Assembly (NCBI RefSeq): GCF_003287935.1
Contig: NZ_CP030287.1
Span: 2,694,267 to 2,758,266, forward strand
Length of the DNA stretch: 64,000 bases
Direction of reading: 5' to 3'
Source of the DNA: Streptomyces sp. ICC1
GTDB taxonomy: Bacteria > Actinomycetota > Actinomycetes > Streptomycetales > Streptomycetaceae
Positions 63,937 through 64,000 of the stretch are shown in pieces (the first letter of the stretch is position 1; the number at the start of each line of letters is the position of its first letter). The notes below the pieces were generated by a model. The model did not search any database. It worked only from the letters and a program-made list of their open reading frames with translations, and was not told the DNA's origin. Position numbers and translations under genes: made by a program.

Positions 63937-64000
63937 ATGACCCTCGACTCCCCCGCTCGTTCCCCGCAAAGCGGCATACCCGCGACCCGGCGCGCCGTGC
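63937..64000 (+). CDS. Start of an unidentified gene (truncated by window end)
   Basis: Open frame from ATG 63937 to the window end without a stop, 21 complete codons (MTLDSPARSPQSGIPATRRAV). An AGGG sits 6 nt before the ATG; an in-frame ATG at 63931 lies directly behind it and is less likely. Too short to identify. A preceding hairpin and inverted repeat make a gene start here plausible. Confidence 0.4.
   Translation, partial: MTLDSPARSPQSGIPATRRAV

Overview
The window is chromosomal DNA from a high-GC actinobacterium, almost certainly a Streptomyces or close relative. The codons strongly favour G or C in the third position, GTG starts and ATGA/TGATG overlaps are common, and gene families typical of the genus are present: a GuaB1-type IMP dehydrogenase relative, DUF3618/DUF4235 proteins, a CGNR regulator, SpoIIE/STAS/HATPase switches and an Rv2466c-like DsbA protein. 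I see no rRNA, tRNA, CRISPR array or prophage.

Layout. 0-10.4 kb: the 3' end of an MMPL exporter, a small secreted protein, a BrkB/YihY membrane protein, an envelope/stress group (PRC-barrel, DUF4235, DUF3618), a phospholipase-D-like enzyme, a minus-strand globin/ABM-monooxygenase pair, an unknown protein, and a coupled pair of UBP zinc finger and response-regulator/flavin-reductase fusion. 10.5-34.5 kb: the most unusual part, a tightly packed run of 24 genes all on the plus strand. It encodes three different DJ-1/PfpI proteins, a benzoylformate-decarboxylase-like TPP enzyme, four NTF2/SnoaL-like proteins, a GMC oxidoreductase, a VOC protein, an AGE-family sugar epimerase, a GlgX debranching enzyme, a complete partner-switching module (two STAS, one HATPase, one SpoIIE phosphatase), a MinD/ParA-like ATPase, an aldehyde dehydrogenase, an F420/NADP reductase-like protein, a three-subunit molybdenum hydroxylase, an MFS exporter and a cNMP-domain histidine kinase. 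The run continues with a TMEM175-like channel, a degenerate IS701-like transposase and the molybdenum-cofactor chaperone XdhC (to 37.8 kb). I know of no described system with this composition and propose it as a candidate undescribed carbonyl/sugar-oxidation pathway with its own regulatory switch; its substrate cannot be read from the sequence.

37.9-53.3 kb returns to core-like genes: guaB1, an ECF sigma factor, an FtsX-type ABC exporter, a membrane SpoIIE phosphatase, an Eis-like acetyltransferase, a Nei-type glycosylase, rpiB, bioY and three paralogous amino-acid permeases. 53.4-60.5 kb holds an iron superoxide dismutase with a good Nur (nickel) box, about 1 kb of unassigned DNA, a frameshifted lone TnpB element, the Rv2466c-like protein and aminopeptidase N. 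60.6-64 kb has a probable nuclease-fold protein, a PPOX/VOC operon divergent from a CGNR regulator with an AT-rich palindrome between them, and the first codons of a further gene.

Many genes end in long perfect GC-rich hairpins, listed as terminators; only those after rpiB and pepN also have a clear T tract.
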